A stretch of DNA of 26,266 nucleotides. Origin: JACPHB01 sp964553885 (GTDB lineage: Bacteria > Patescibacteriota > Minisyncoccia > UBA10092). The position numbers and the translations under genes were made by a program. Below are positions 14,232 through 21,430 of the stretch, one piece after another. Positions within the stretch are counted from its first letter, which is position 1, and each line of letters starts with the position of its first letter. The notes under the pieces are model-generated. The model was not told where the DNA came from, made no database searches, and saw only the letters and a list, made by a program, of their open reading frames with translations. Location: contig CAZKLP010000008.1 in the NCBI GenBank assembly GCA_964553885.1, positions 1-26,266 on the forward strand, written 5' to 3'.

Positions 14232-15875
14232 ATGGCAGAATTGGTTCTTCATCAGATTAAGCTAAAAAAGAAGTTAAAAATAAAAGACAGAGGACTGAGA
14301 GTTTTATTTGTTATTGACGGTGAGGATTTTATTGATCCAATGGGTCCGACTTATCTTTTATCCGCGGCTAAAGCTGCCGGCCACGATGGCGATGTAATGG
14401 TTCTTAGCAGTAGTGCAAGCCCTTTTGAAGAAATCAGGAATTATAAGCCGCATGTTATTGCTTATAGCGCCGTAACGGGCACTCACCAGCTTTATTTTAG
14501 ATTCAATGAACGGATAAGAGAATATTTTCCCGATGTTTTTACCATAATGGGCGGTTCTCATCCAACATACTATCCGGAATGCGTAAATTATCAGCCGATT
14601 GACGCTATTTGTACTGGCGAAGGCGAAGGCGCTTTTGTTGAACTTTTAGATCGGTTAGCCGGCGGAGAAAAGGGAACCGATCTTTATGATATTTTAAACC
14701 TTGGCTTTCCACACGGACCGATTAATCCAAAAAGAGATTTAGTTGGTGATCTGGATACTATTCCATTACCTGATCGCGACGCGATTTTTAGCAAGGCGCC
14801 GAGAGTGGGAAATTTCCCGCTCAAGACATTTATGACCAGCCGCGGTTGTCCATTTCCGTGCTCTTATTGTTTTGAACCGGTTTTAAAAAAAATGTACCGG
14901 GAAGAAAAAGCGTTTGGAGAAAGAAAAGAACTGGGAAAAAATAAGGGCTTTTCAGGAAAATATGAAAGGCGGCACTCCATTGACCGCGTTGTTTCAGAAA
15001 TTCTTGATCTTAAAAAAAGGTGGCCGGTTGAATTTATCAAATTCGAAGACGACCTTTTTGTCTTGGCTAAAAACGATCCTTGGCTTGAGGAATTCGCCGA
15101 GCGGTATCCGAAAGAAGTCGGTATTCCCTTTAATGCTCTGGTCAGAGTTGATTCCATTAATGAATGGATGGCCGAGCGCCTCAAGGCCGCGGGTTGTATT
15201 TCTTTAAACATTTCAATTGACGCGGCTAATCTTGAAGTTAGGAAAAGGGTAGTTCATAAAAATTTTAGCAATGAAGAGATTATTGAAAACTTCCACCTTT
15301 TGAAACGCTATGGCATTAATGTTTTCAACAATATGATTTTAGGTCTTCCGCCTACATCAGCAGAACTTGCACATACAATCATTCAAGACGATAAAGACGC
15401 GATTGACCTTGAAATTGCCGCCGGAGTCAGGTTTTCAAGCCGTTCAATTTTAATGCCGTATCCCGGCACGGAGATAGGCAAATATTGTAAAGAAAAAGGT
15501 TATTTTGAAATGAATGTAGATGAATTCGGTGAATCACTTCTTGAACGCTCGCCGTTAAATTGTTTTAGCAATGAGCAAAATGACGTGATGAAAAATATTT
15601 TGTATTTGTCGGGTTTGGCTGTTTGGCGGCCATGGCTCGCGCCATTTATCAAGAAATACGCTGTCCACTGGCGGAATCCATTGGCTAAAAAACTTTTCTT
15701 GGCGGTTTATTATCTGGTTAAGGTTTATACTCTTAAAAAATATATTTATACCATTAAAATTAAAAACCCTTGGCGAGGACTTAAAGATTTTATCAAAGGT
15801 TTCTGGATTGAAGTTTTCAGATCCATGCCGGAAATGAGAAAAACCATTACTTATCCGGCTCTCAAGCCGAAATAG
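14232..15875 (+). CDS. B12-binding-type radical SAM enzyme, second paralogue
   Basis: 547 residues with the same architecture as the protein at 3373. An N-terminal Rossmann-like domain (VIAYSAVTGTHQLYF, TIMGGSHPTYYPE, CTGEGEGAF) lacks an obvious cobalt-ligating DxHxxG. The radical SAM core follows, with C206, C210 and C213 in SRGCPFPCSYCFE; then LNISIDAANLEVRKRV and a C-terminal region rich in basic and aromatic residues. Start fixed by AGGAGG upstream of ATG. It is co-directional with a divergent prenyltransferase that starts 37 nt after its stop, with no terminator between. A role in modifying a polyprenyl carrier or a lipid-linked sugar is possible but not shown. Confidence 0.85.
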   Translation: MAELVLHQIKLKKKLKIKDRGLRVLFVIDGEDFIDPMGPTYLLSAAKAAGHDGDVMVLSSSASPFEEIRNYKPHVIAYSAVTGTHQLYFRFNERIREYFPDVFTIMGGSHPTYYPECVNYQPIDAICTGEGEGAFVELLDRLAGGEKGTDLYDILNLGFPHGPINPKRDLVGDLDTIPLPDRDAIFSKAPRVGNFPLKTFMTSRGCPFPCSYCFEPVLKKMYREEKAFGERKELGKNKGFSGKYERRHSIDRVVSEILDLKKRWPVEFIKFEDDLFVLAKNDPWLEEFAERYPKEVGIPFNALVRVDSINEWMAERLKAAGCISLNISIDAANLEVRKRVVHKNFSNEEIIENFHLLKRYGINVFNNMILGLPPTSAELAHTIIQDDKDAIDLEIAAGVRFSSRSILMPYPGTEIGKYCKEKGYFEMNVDEFGESLLERSPLNCFSNEQNDVMKNILYLSGLAVWRPWLAPFIKKYAVHWRNPLAKKLFLAVYYLVKVYTLKKYIYTIKIKNPWRGLKDFIKGFWIEVFRSMPEMRKTITYPALKPK

Positions 15876-15912
15876 TTATTCCACTAACCACATACAGACG
15901 CGGAGGCGGCTT

Positions 15913-16629
15913 GTGACAAACAACATCCCTCATCATATTTTTGTAATACCGGACGGCAATGGCCGCTGGGCAACCAGAAAAGAATTACCGCGACTATGCG
16001 GGCATAGCGAAGGTGTTAAGAGATTTTATGAAATTGCCGACGCGGCGTTTCGTTTAGACATTTCTTACTTTACGTTTTGGGCTCTTTCCGGAGATAATTT
16101 TTTAAAACGCGAGCTGACGGAGGTTGGACACATCTTTTCGCTTTTGCGAGAAACGCTTGAAGGAGAATTCGCGGAAAAACTTGTTGCGAATGAAATTCGT
16201 TTGCGGGTTATAGGCAGGTGGAGAAATATAATTCCTGATGTCGAGCTGATAAGAATGATCGAGGATTTAGAAAGTCGCACGCGATATTTTAAAGACAAAA
16301 ATCTTACGATTCTTTTAGGGTATAGCGGGAAGGATGAAATGGTTTTGGCCGTTAAAAATATAGCGTGCTATAACATCAACCCCAACACGATTAAGTTTGA
16401 CGAGCTTCGGGATTTTTCCATAACGCGCGAACTTCCGCCGGTTGACCTTGAAATTCGGACGGGCGAAGAAAAAAAAGGATTTGCCCATCGTAGTGACGGA
16501 GCGCTTCCATTCCTTACGACTGATTCGGTATTATATTACACGAAAACGCTTTGGCCTGATTTTATAGAAAATGAATTTTTAAAAGCCGTCGGTGATTATA
16601 CGGCGTTTGAAAGAAAATTCGGAAAATAA
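15913..16629 (+). CDS. Divergent cis-prenyltransferase (undecaprenyl diphosphate synthase-like)
   Basis: 238 residues. Family landmarks: HIFVIPDGNGRWATRKE (catalytic Asp in DGNGRWA), GHSEGVKRF, the LSGDN loop equivalent to FSTEN, and EIRTGEEKKGFAHRSDGAL followed by YYTKTLWPDF, matching the C-terminal IRTGGExRxS...LWPDF block. These enzymes chain isopentenyl diphosphate onto an allylic starter to give the polyprenyl carrier of glycans. Departures: PDGNG for the usual MDGNG, an insertion between the RTG and RS elements, and valine where the metal-binding Glu before LYF normally stands. It may make a different chain or bind prenyl diphosphate without elongation. GTG start with GGAGG upstream. 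Ends at a terminator at 16631. Confidence 0.82.
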   Translation: MTNNIPHHIFVIPDGNGRWATRKELPRLCGHSEGVKRFYEIADAAFRLDISYFTFWALSGDNFLKRELTEVGHIFSLLRETLEGEFAEKLVANEIRLRVIGRWRNIIPDVELIRMIEDLESRTRYFKDKNLTILLGYSGKDEMVLAVKNIACYNINPNTIKFDELRDFSITRELPPVDLEIRTGEEKKGFAHRSDGALPFLTTDSVLYYTKTLWPDFIENEFLKAVGDYTAFERKFGK

Positions 16630-16630
16630 C

Positions 16631-16660
16631 AAAAGCGCGCTTTAAGGCGCGTTTTTTATA
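16631..16660 (+). terminator. Intrinsic terminator closing the glycan block
   Basis: AAAAGCGCGC / GCGCGTTTTT stem with loop TTTAAG, ending in T residues, just after the prenyltransferase stop and before the convergent minus-strand gene end at 16686. Confidence 0.75.
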
Positions 16661-16685
16661 TTTCCTAGCGAGCTCACGCGAAAAT

Positions 16686-18026
16686 TTATTTTCCGGCGCC
16701 GGAAAGCAAGATTCTTATTGTTTTTAGGGTAATGGATAAGTCCAAAAAAACCGAGCGGTTTTTTATGTAATACAAATCATATTGAAGCTTTTCAATCGTT
16801 TCTTTGAGCGACGGGCCTGCGATCGGGTTGTGAAGCTGGGCCCAGCCGGCAATTCCCGGTTTTATCAAATTGCGCATTTCGTAGAATGGGATTTCAGCCG
16901 ACAAGCGCTCTATAAATTCAGGTTTTTCCGGGCGCGGCCCGATAAAAGACATTTCGCCTTTTAAAATATTCCAAACCTGCGGCAATTCATCCCAATGGCT
17001 TTTTCGCAAAAACAGCCCGAAAGGCGTTATTATTTCTTCATCGGGCTTTTTCATTAAGTAATCAATATTTTTTTTGTTAGGTAAAGAACGGAATTTTAAA
17101 AGAGTAAATATTTTTCCATTTTTCCCTACCCGCGTTTGGCGGTAAAAAATAGGTCCCGGGTCAAAAATTTTAATGCCTATGGCCACGACCGGAAAAATAA
17201 CAGCAGTCGCGACGGCAAAAATAATTCCTAAAGATATGTCAAAAATCTTCTTTAATGTTTCATAAAAGCCTCGTTCAATTTCTGAAATATTTTCTAAAAA
17301 CCAAACCTCTTTTATTATTGAAATAGGAACCCGTTTGGTAACGGTTTCATAAAATTTATCCAAGTCGCTTATAGTAACGCCTTTTTTAAAATATTCAAAT
17401 AGAACGCTCGCCAGCTTTTCTCCTTGGCCGAATTTTTTGGCGGAAACGATAAGCGAAAATTTTTTGGTTTGCCAAATATTTGAAAGTTCGGAAAAATTGT
17501 CCGGTGCCAAAACGCCGTCAACTCCAAGCCCGAGCTGGGGGTTTTTATTTAAAAATTCTTTAAGTTCAACCACTTCATCATTTGAACCGAGAAATACCAA
17601 ATGAATCCGTAACGATTCTCTCGCCCATCTGTTGAAATATTGGCGTCCGAAGTAAAGAAAAGCTAAAGTAAGCGCCAAATCAATAAAAAGGTTTGTTTTT
17701 GGCGCTATTACGAAAAATGGGACAAGATAGAAAAAAGCGGCGGCGATGGCGGCATTTACTCCAAAAGCGACTAAAAACGTTTTATAGAACGCCTCTTCGT
17801 TTCTTAATTTAATTATATCGTAAAGGCCGGAGGCCCAGAAAACAATTAGCCAAAAAACGAATATTATGGTAAAAGGAGTTAAGTGAAGCGGGATAAAATT
17901 GTAAAACATTGAACTGTCCCGTTCCATAATAGAGTAACGGATGAAAAGAGTAAGCCCCAAAGCGGCGTACAATATTAAAATATCGCTTATAACAAGTAAA
18001 AATATTTTTAAGCGCCGGCGCCACAT
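16686..18026 (-). CDS. Polyprenyl-phosphate glycosylphosphotransferase (WbaP/WcaJ-like)
   Basis: 446 residues: about four N-terminal hydrophobic helices, a central nucleotide-binding-like region (LVFLGSNDEVVELKEFL), another membrane segment near residue 270, and a C-terminal catalytic domain with FDPGPIFYRQTRVGKNGKIF, LLKFRS, RKSHWDELPQVWNILKGEMS and FIGPRPEKPEF. These motifs define the enzymes that start glycan assembly by moving a sugar-1-phosphate from a UDP-sugar to undecaprenyl phosphate. It is divergent from the ligase-like gene with a 35-bp gap. No Shine-Dalgarno sequence is visible. Its last codons overlap a perfect 16-bp palindrome, TTTCCGGC/GCCGGAAA at 16690-16705. Confidence 0.93.
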   Translation of the reverse strand: MWRRRLKIFLLVISDILILYAALGLTLFIRYSIMERDSSMFYNFIPLHLTPFTIIFVFWLIVFWASGLYDIIKLRNEEAFYKTFLVAFGVNAAIAAAFFYLVPFFVIAPKTNLFIDLALTLAFLYFGRQYFNRWARESLRIHLVFLGSNDEVVELKEFLNKNPQLGLGVDGVLAPDNFSELSNIWQTKKFSLIVSAKKFGQGEKLASVLFEYFKKGVTISDLDKFYETVTKRVPISIIKEVWFLENISEIERGFYETLKKIFDISLGIIFAVATAVIFPVVAIGIKIFDPGPIFYRQTRVGKNGKIFTLLKFRSLPNKKNIDYLMKKPDEEIITPFGLFLRKSHWDELPQVWNILKGEMSFIGPRPEKPEFIERLSAEIPFYEMRNLIKPGIAGWAQLHNPIAGPSLKETIEKLQYDLYYIKNRSVFLDLSITLKTIRILLSGAGK

Positions 18027-18037
18027 AGTTTAAGTGT

Positions 18038-18061
18038 AAAATGTAAACATTAAAATGTAAA
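18038..18061. repeat. Two 10-bp direct repeats in a 35-bp divergent gap
   Basis: AAAATGTAAA occurs at 18038-18047 and 18052-18061, 14 bp apart, filling most of the space between the two divergent start codons. It could bind a regulator or merely reflect start-codon duplication. No clear -35/-10 was found. Confidence 0.4.
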
Positions 18062-20368
18062 ATGGCAATGTCTAATCTTTTATTAAAACTAATAAAATTC
18101 GGGATTGGTTTTATTTTATTTATTCCGCTCTACGTTGGCGGGTCTTTTTTCTTTCCGTTTATTTTTCCAAAAATCTGGATTTTTCAGCTAGTAACAGAAA
18201 TCATTTTGTTATTCTATGTCGCTTTAGCCGTTTTGGACAGTCGTTACAGGCCAAAACTTAACTTAGTTTCTTGCGCCCTTTTGTCGCTTACAATTATTCT
18301 GATTATCACGGGTTTTACCGGCATAGATGTTTTTCGCAGTTTCTGGGGCAATACAGAAAGAATGTCCGGTACCGTTGCTTGGCTTCATTTTGCGGCGTTT
18401 GCTTTCATTTTAAGCGCCGTTTTATCCGCCCAAGGCGGATCCGCCTCTGGCGGAAAAAGTGAAAAAGAGTGGCGTAATTTTTTTTCAGTCGCGGTCCTGG
18501 TAAGTGTTTTGGAGTTTTTTTACGTTTTGGCGCAATATTTTAATTTGTCATGGGTTTGGATGCCCGGGAGCCAAATAGGCACGATTGGCAATACCGATCT
18601 CGTTGGCGCATACGCGATTTTTTCCACTTTTTTTTCTTTATATTTATGGCAAAATAGTAATCCGAATTTATCAACGCGTCCGAATACTCCGAATAAAAAT
18701 AAACGGTGGTGGTGGGCAGCGGCATTTTTTTTGAACGTCGGGATGCTTTTTTTGGCAAGTTCAAGAGGCGCTCTTTTGGGTTTTGGCGCCGGAGTTTTTG
18801 TTTATCTGGCAATTCAATTCTGGCAAAAGCCGCAAATTAGAAAAGTTATCGCTTTGGTTTTTTTGATTCTGATTATTTTATACGGTTTTCTTTGGTTTAT
18901 GCGAGATAAGGATTTTGTTAAAAACACCGACCAGCTTACTCGCATCGTAAACGCGTCGTTTCGAGATGACACGGTTCAGCAAAGATTTACCGAATGGGGG
19001 ATTGCCTGGAGCGCTTTTAAAGCTCGTCCTATATTCGGTTTCGGCCCAAACAATTATCTGTATCTTCACAACGCCTATCTTAATCCGAGAGTATATGAGT
19101 TGCGGGAAACAAATTTTGACAGGGCGCACAACGCCTATCTTGATTACGCGTCAATGAGCGGTATTTTCGGCCTCGCGGGTTATTTGTTTTTGATAGCCGT
19201 TTTGTTTTGGGTGTTTTTAAAAAATCGAATTTGGCCTTTTGCTTCTCTCGCGGTTGCTTATGCCGTAAACAGTTTTTTCGTTTTTGACAGCCCGGCGAGT
19301 TATATAGCGCTTTTTCTGACAATTGGATTCGCGATGTTTGTGAAAAATACAGAACTCGGAACTAAGAACTTAGAATTTAGAAATAAATTTCAACCAAGCT
19401 CCAAGCTCCAAGCTCCAAGCTCCAGCTCTCAATTAATCGCGGCGATTTCTATTTTATATCTTTTATTTTCTATTTTCTTAGTGTGGCAGGCGAGTATTAA
19501 GCCAGTGATTGCCAACTACAAATTTACCAACGCTTTTTCAGGGGCTAGCGCTGGCCTTGTAACTCCTGAAGATGCTTTTAAATTATATAAAGAGTCCTTA
19601 AAATACGAAACGCTCGGCACTACGGAATTTAGAAATCAATATATAACATGGCTTCAGAATAATCTTTCAAAGTTTAATCCGGAAAACCGGCTGGAAGTTT
19701 TGGATTTCGGCATCAGCGAACTTGAAAAAGAGGTAAAAGACCACCCAAGTGTTTTTAGTTTCTTAAATTTGGGGCAAATGAATAGTTATAAAGCGAGAGG
19801 CGTTGACGGAAACGATGAAGTTAAGCGGGAAATTTATAATAAAGCGGCAGACGCTTATGACAGGGCCTTAGAGCTGGCGCCAGGCCGCTTAGAAGTGTAT
19901 TACTCTTATTTGCAATGGTCTTTTGATGCTAAAAATCCCGCCAGGGGAGTGGAGCTTATGAAAAAAGCGGCGGCCGCGGCGCCAAATTATTGGCAAACCC
20001 ATTGGTATCTCGGCATTGCCAATATTGCTAGTAGCAACGATGTGGAAGCGACTAAAGCTATAAACCAAGCGTTAGTGATATTTTATAATCCAAAAATTTC
20101 AATTATAAACGGCAGATTAAAATTTGATGTGGATGAAATGATAAAGGCCAAATATAGTTTCGCGCCGAAGCAAGAGGTTTTAGGCGTTGTCGGTTCTTAT
20201 ATAAGAATGAAAATGTGGCCTGAACTTTTAGTGCTTTATCTTTCCATAGAAGATAGAAATCCGGATGACATCAGCCTTCATCAGTCGCTTGCGCTGGTTT
20301 ACCAAAATTTGGGATTAATTGATAAAATGCAGGAAGAGTTAAAAATTGTAGAAAGTTTACAGAAATAA
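18062..20368 (+). CDS. O-antigen ligase/Wzy-type membrane protein with C-terminal TPR region
   Basis: 768 residues. Residues 1-430 hold about ten or more hydrophobic helices and the typical Wzy_C/WaaL-like segment IFGFGPNNYLYLHNAYL followed by RAHNAYLDYASMSG, where ligases and polymerases carry an essential H and R. One more helix near 455-480 is followed by a soluble region with TPR-like pairs (NKAADAYDRALELAPGRLEVY, NPDDISLHQSLALVYQNLG). It would transfer or polymerise lipid-linked glycans outside the membrane; TPRs suggest a protein partner. Two low-complexity inserts are translated: a double hairpin at 18425-18454 and heptanucleotide repeats at 19351-19427. The start lacks a Shine-Dalgarno sequence; ATG 18068 is an alternative. 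Confidence 0.88.
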   Translation: MAMSNLLLKLIKFGIGFILFIPLYVGGSFFFPFIFPKIWIFQLVTEIILLFYVALAVLDSRYRPKLNLVSCALLSLTIILIITGFTGIDVFRSFWGNTERMSGTVAWLHFAAFAFILSAVLSAQGGSASGGKSEKEWRNFFSVAVLVSVLEFFYVLAQYFNLSWVWMPGSQIGTIGNTDLVGAYAIFSTFFSLYLWQNSNPNLSTRPNTPNKNKRWWWAAAFFLNVGMLFLASSRGALLGFGAGVFVYLAIQFWQKPQIRKVIALVFLILIILYGFLWFMRDKDFVKNTDQLTRIVNASFRDDTVQQRFTEWGIAWSAFKARPIFGFGPNNYLYLHNAYLNPRVYELRETNFDRAHNAYLDYASMSGIFGLAGYLFLIAVLFWVFLKNRIWPFASLAVAYAVNSFFVFDSPASYIALFLTIGFAMFVKNTELGTKNLEFRNKFQPSSKLQAPSSSSQLIAAISILYLLFSIFLVWQASIKPVIANYKFTNAFSGASAGLVTPEDAFKLYKESLKYETLGTTEFRNQYITWLQNNLSKFNPENRLEVLDFGISELEKEVKDHPSVFSFLNLGQMNSYKARGVDGNDEVKREIYNKAADAYDRALELAPGRLEVYYSYLQWSFDAKNPARGVELMKKAAAAAPNYWQTHWYLGIANIASSNDVEATKAINQALVIFYNPKISIINGRLKFDVDEMIKAKYSFAPKQEVLGVVGSYIRMKMWPELLVLYLSIEDRNPDDISLHQSLALVYQNLGLIDKMQEELKIVESLQK
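18425..18454 (+). repeat. Tandem 15-bp hairpins inside the ligase gene
   Basis: Two abutting 15-bp palindromes, TCCGCC-caa-GGCGGA and TCCGCC-tct-GGCGGA, are translated in frame as SAQGGSASGG. It is built like the double-hairpin elements in the gene at 1-1415 but with different arms. Confidence 0.8.
19351..19427 (+). repeat. Two adjacent heptanucleotide repeat tracts inside the ligase gene
   Basis: Positions 19351-19385 are five imperfect 7-bp units of AGAACTT type. Positions 19394-19421 are four perfect CCAAGCT units followed by a partial unit. The translated linker is low-complexity (NLEFRNKFQPSSKLQAPSSS). Gain or loss of a unit would shift the frame at about codon 444, separating the ligase core from the TPR tail. 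Confidence 0.8.
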
Positions 20369-20375
20369 AAAATAA

Positions 20376-20462
20376 TAATCCGAATAAATTAAAAACTATC
20401 CGAATAATCCGAATTTAGAATTTTATTCGCAGTATTCGGATATCATTCGTAGATTCGGATTA
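20376..20462. repeat. Nested inverted repeats of ATCCGAAT / ATTCGGAT in an intergenic region
   Basis: Outer arms TAATCCGAAT (20376-20385) and ATTCGGATTA (20453-20462) enclose inner arms 20397-20414 and 20425-20442 that pair at 15 of 18 positions around a short AT loop. This fills the 108-bp gap after the ligase gene. It could act as a terminator-like structure, although the T-run is weak. Confidence 0.65.
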
Positions 20463-20476
20463 CTAAGCAAAAGCGT

Positions 20477-21310
20477 ATGAAATTTCCATTTGTTTTTGGT
20501 TTTATTTTGTTAATATTGCTGACCATCGGCATTTTTATTGGATTGCCTTACGCGATTCAGTCATTAAAATCAGGGTCATTTTATTTGCCTCTTTCTTTAC
20601 CGAAAATAACGACAAAACCGTCATTAAATTATTTTTTTAGCAAATCGCGAATTTCAACTACAACATCAACTCCGCAACAAAATGTTAAAAAAGTCGGTAT
20701 TAGCAGCGTTTTCCGTTATGGCAATGGCGCAATAAGTTTGCGGGCATTGTATTTTTTCGCCGAAGACAAAATTAACATAACCGGATGGAAAATTAAAAGC
20801 CTTAAAAAAGGAGAAACGATTATCGGTAAAGGAGTTAATCTGCCTCAATTCGACGTCGCGCCTTCTGATATTTGGCTTGGAAGTGGCGACCGATTGGATG
20901 TTACTACAGGCTTAAGCCCTCTGGCGATGAATTTTCGCGCCAATAAATGTTTTGGCTGGCTTAGTAATTTGTATAATCTGGCGGGTTACTCGCTTAATTA
21001 CTGCGCCGGCGGATTCAATCTCGGTGATTTAGATGGGCTTGACAACGCTTGCCAAGATTTGATACTTCGCGCCGGTTCTTGCCGGGCGCCAAGCGAAAAT
21101 GAGTTAAACAAACAATCCGGCGAGTGTCGCCAGTGGGCGGAAAAAAATATGAATTACAACGCTTGCGTAGCAAACCATCAGAGCGACAGCGACTTTTACA
21201 AGGAATGGAAAATTTATACCGGCAATAGTAATAAAATTTTTGATTCACTTCGCGATACAATAGAATTACGCGATCAAAATGGGCTTTTGATTGACAGCTA
21301 TAAGTATTGA
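20477..21310 (+). CDS. Membrane-anchored extracellular protein, lamin-tail-like domain with Cys-rich insert
   Basis: 277 residues. An N-terminal hydrophobic helix (about residues 5-28) would export and anchor it. After a Ser/Thr-rich linker, residues ~70-270 resemble a lamin-tail-type beta fold: KINITGWKIKSLKKGE early and DTIELRDQNGLLIDSYKY at the very end. Between these lies an insert with several cysteines (NKCFGWLSNLY, YCAGG, NACQDL, GSCRAP, GECRQW, NACVAN), which could form disulfides outside the cell. The nearby DsbA-like gene would be a fitting partner (inference). No Shine-Dalgarno sequence. The domain assignment is by motif resemblance only. Confidence 0.65.
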   Translation: MKFPFVFGFILLILLTIGIFIGLPYAIQSLKSGSFYLPLSLPKITTKPSLNYFFSKSRISTTTSTPQQNVKKVGISSVFRYGNGAISLRALYFFAEDKINITGWKIKSLKKGETIIGKGVNLPQFDVAPSDIWLGSGDRLDVTTGLSPLAMNFRANKCFGWLSNLYNLAGYSLNYCAGGFNLGDLDGLDNACQDLILRAGSCRAPSENELNKQSGECRQWAEKNMNYNACVANHQSDSDFYKEWKIYTGNSNKIFDSLRDTIELRDQNGLLIDSYKY

Positions 21311-21314
21311 TGGG

Positions 21315-21379
21315 TTATCCACAGATTGCTATATACAAGAAAATTTAATTGGTTATACTTATTAAGAGCTTGTGGATAT
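21315..21379. promoter_or_regulatory. Pair of inverted DnaA-box-like sites in an AT-rich gap
   Basis: TTATCCACA at 21315-21323 is a perfect consensus DnaA box. TGTGGATAT at 21371-21379 is the opposite orientation with one mismatch. The 120-bp gap (21311-21430) is very AT-rich, with ATTAAAATTAATTTAATTAA downstream. It could be a DnaA-bound promoter or origin-like element; two boxes are few for an origin. Confidence 0.4.
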
Positions 21380-21430
21380 GTTAAAAATATCTGCGATGAA
21401 ATTGTATTAAAATTAATTTAATTAATAAAA

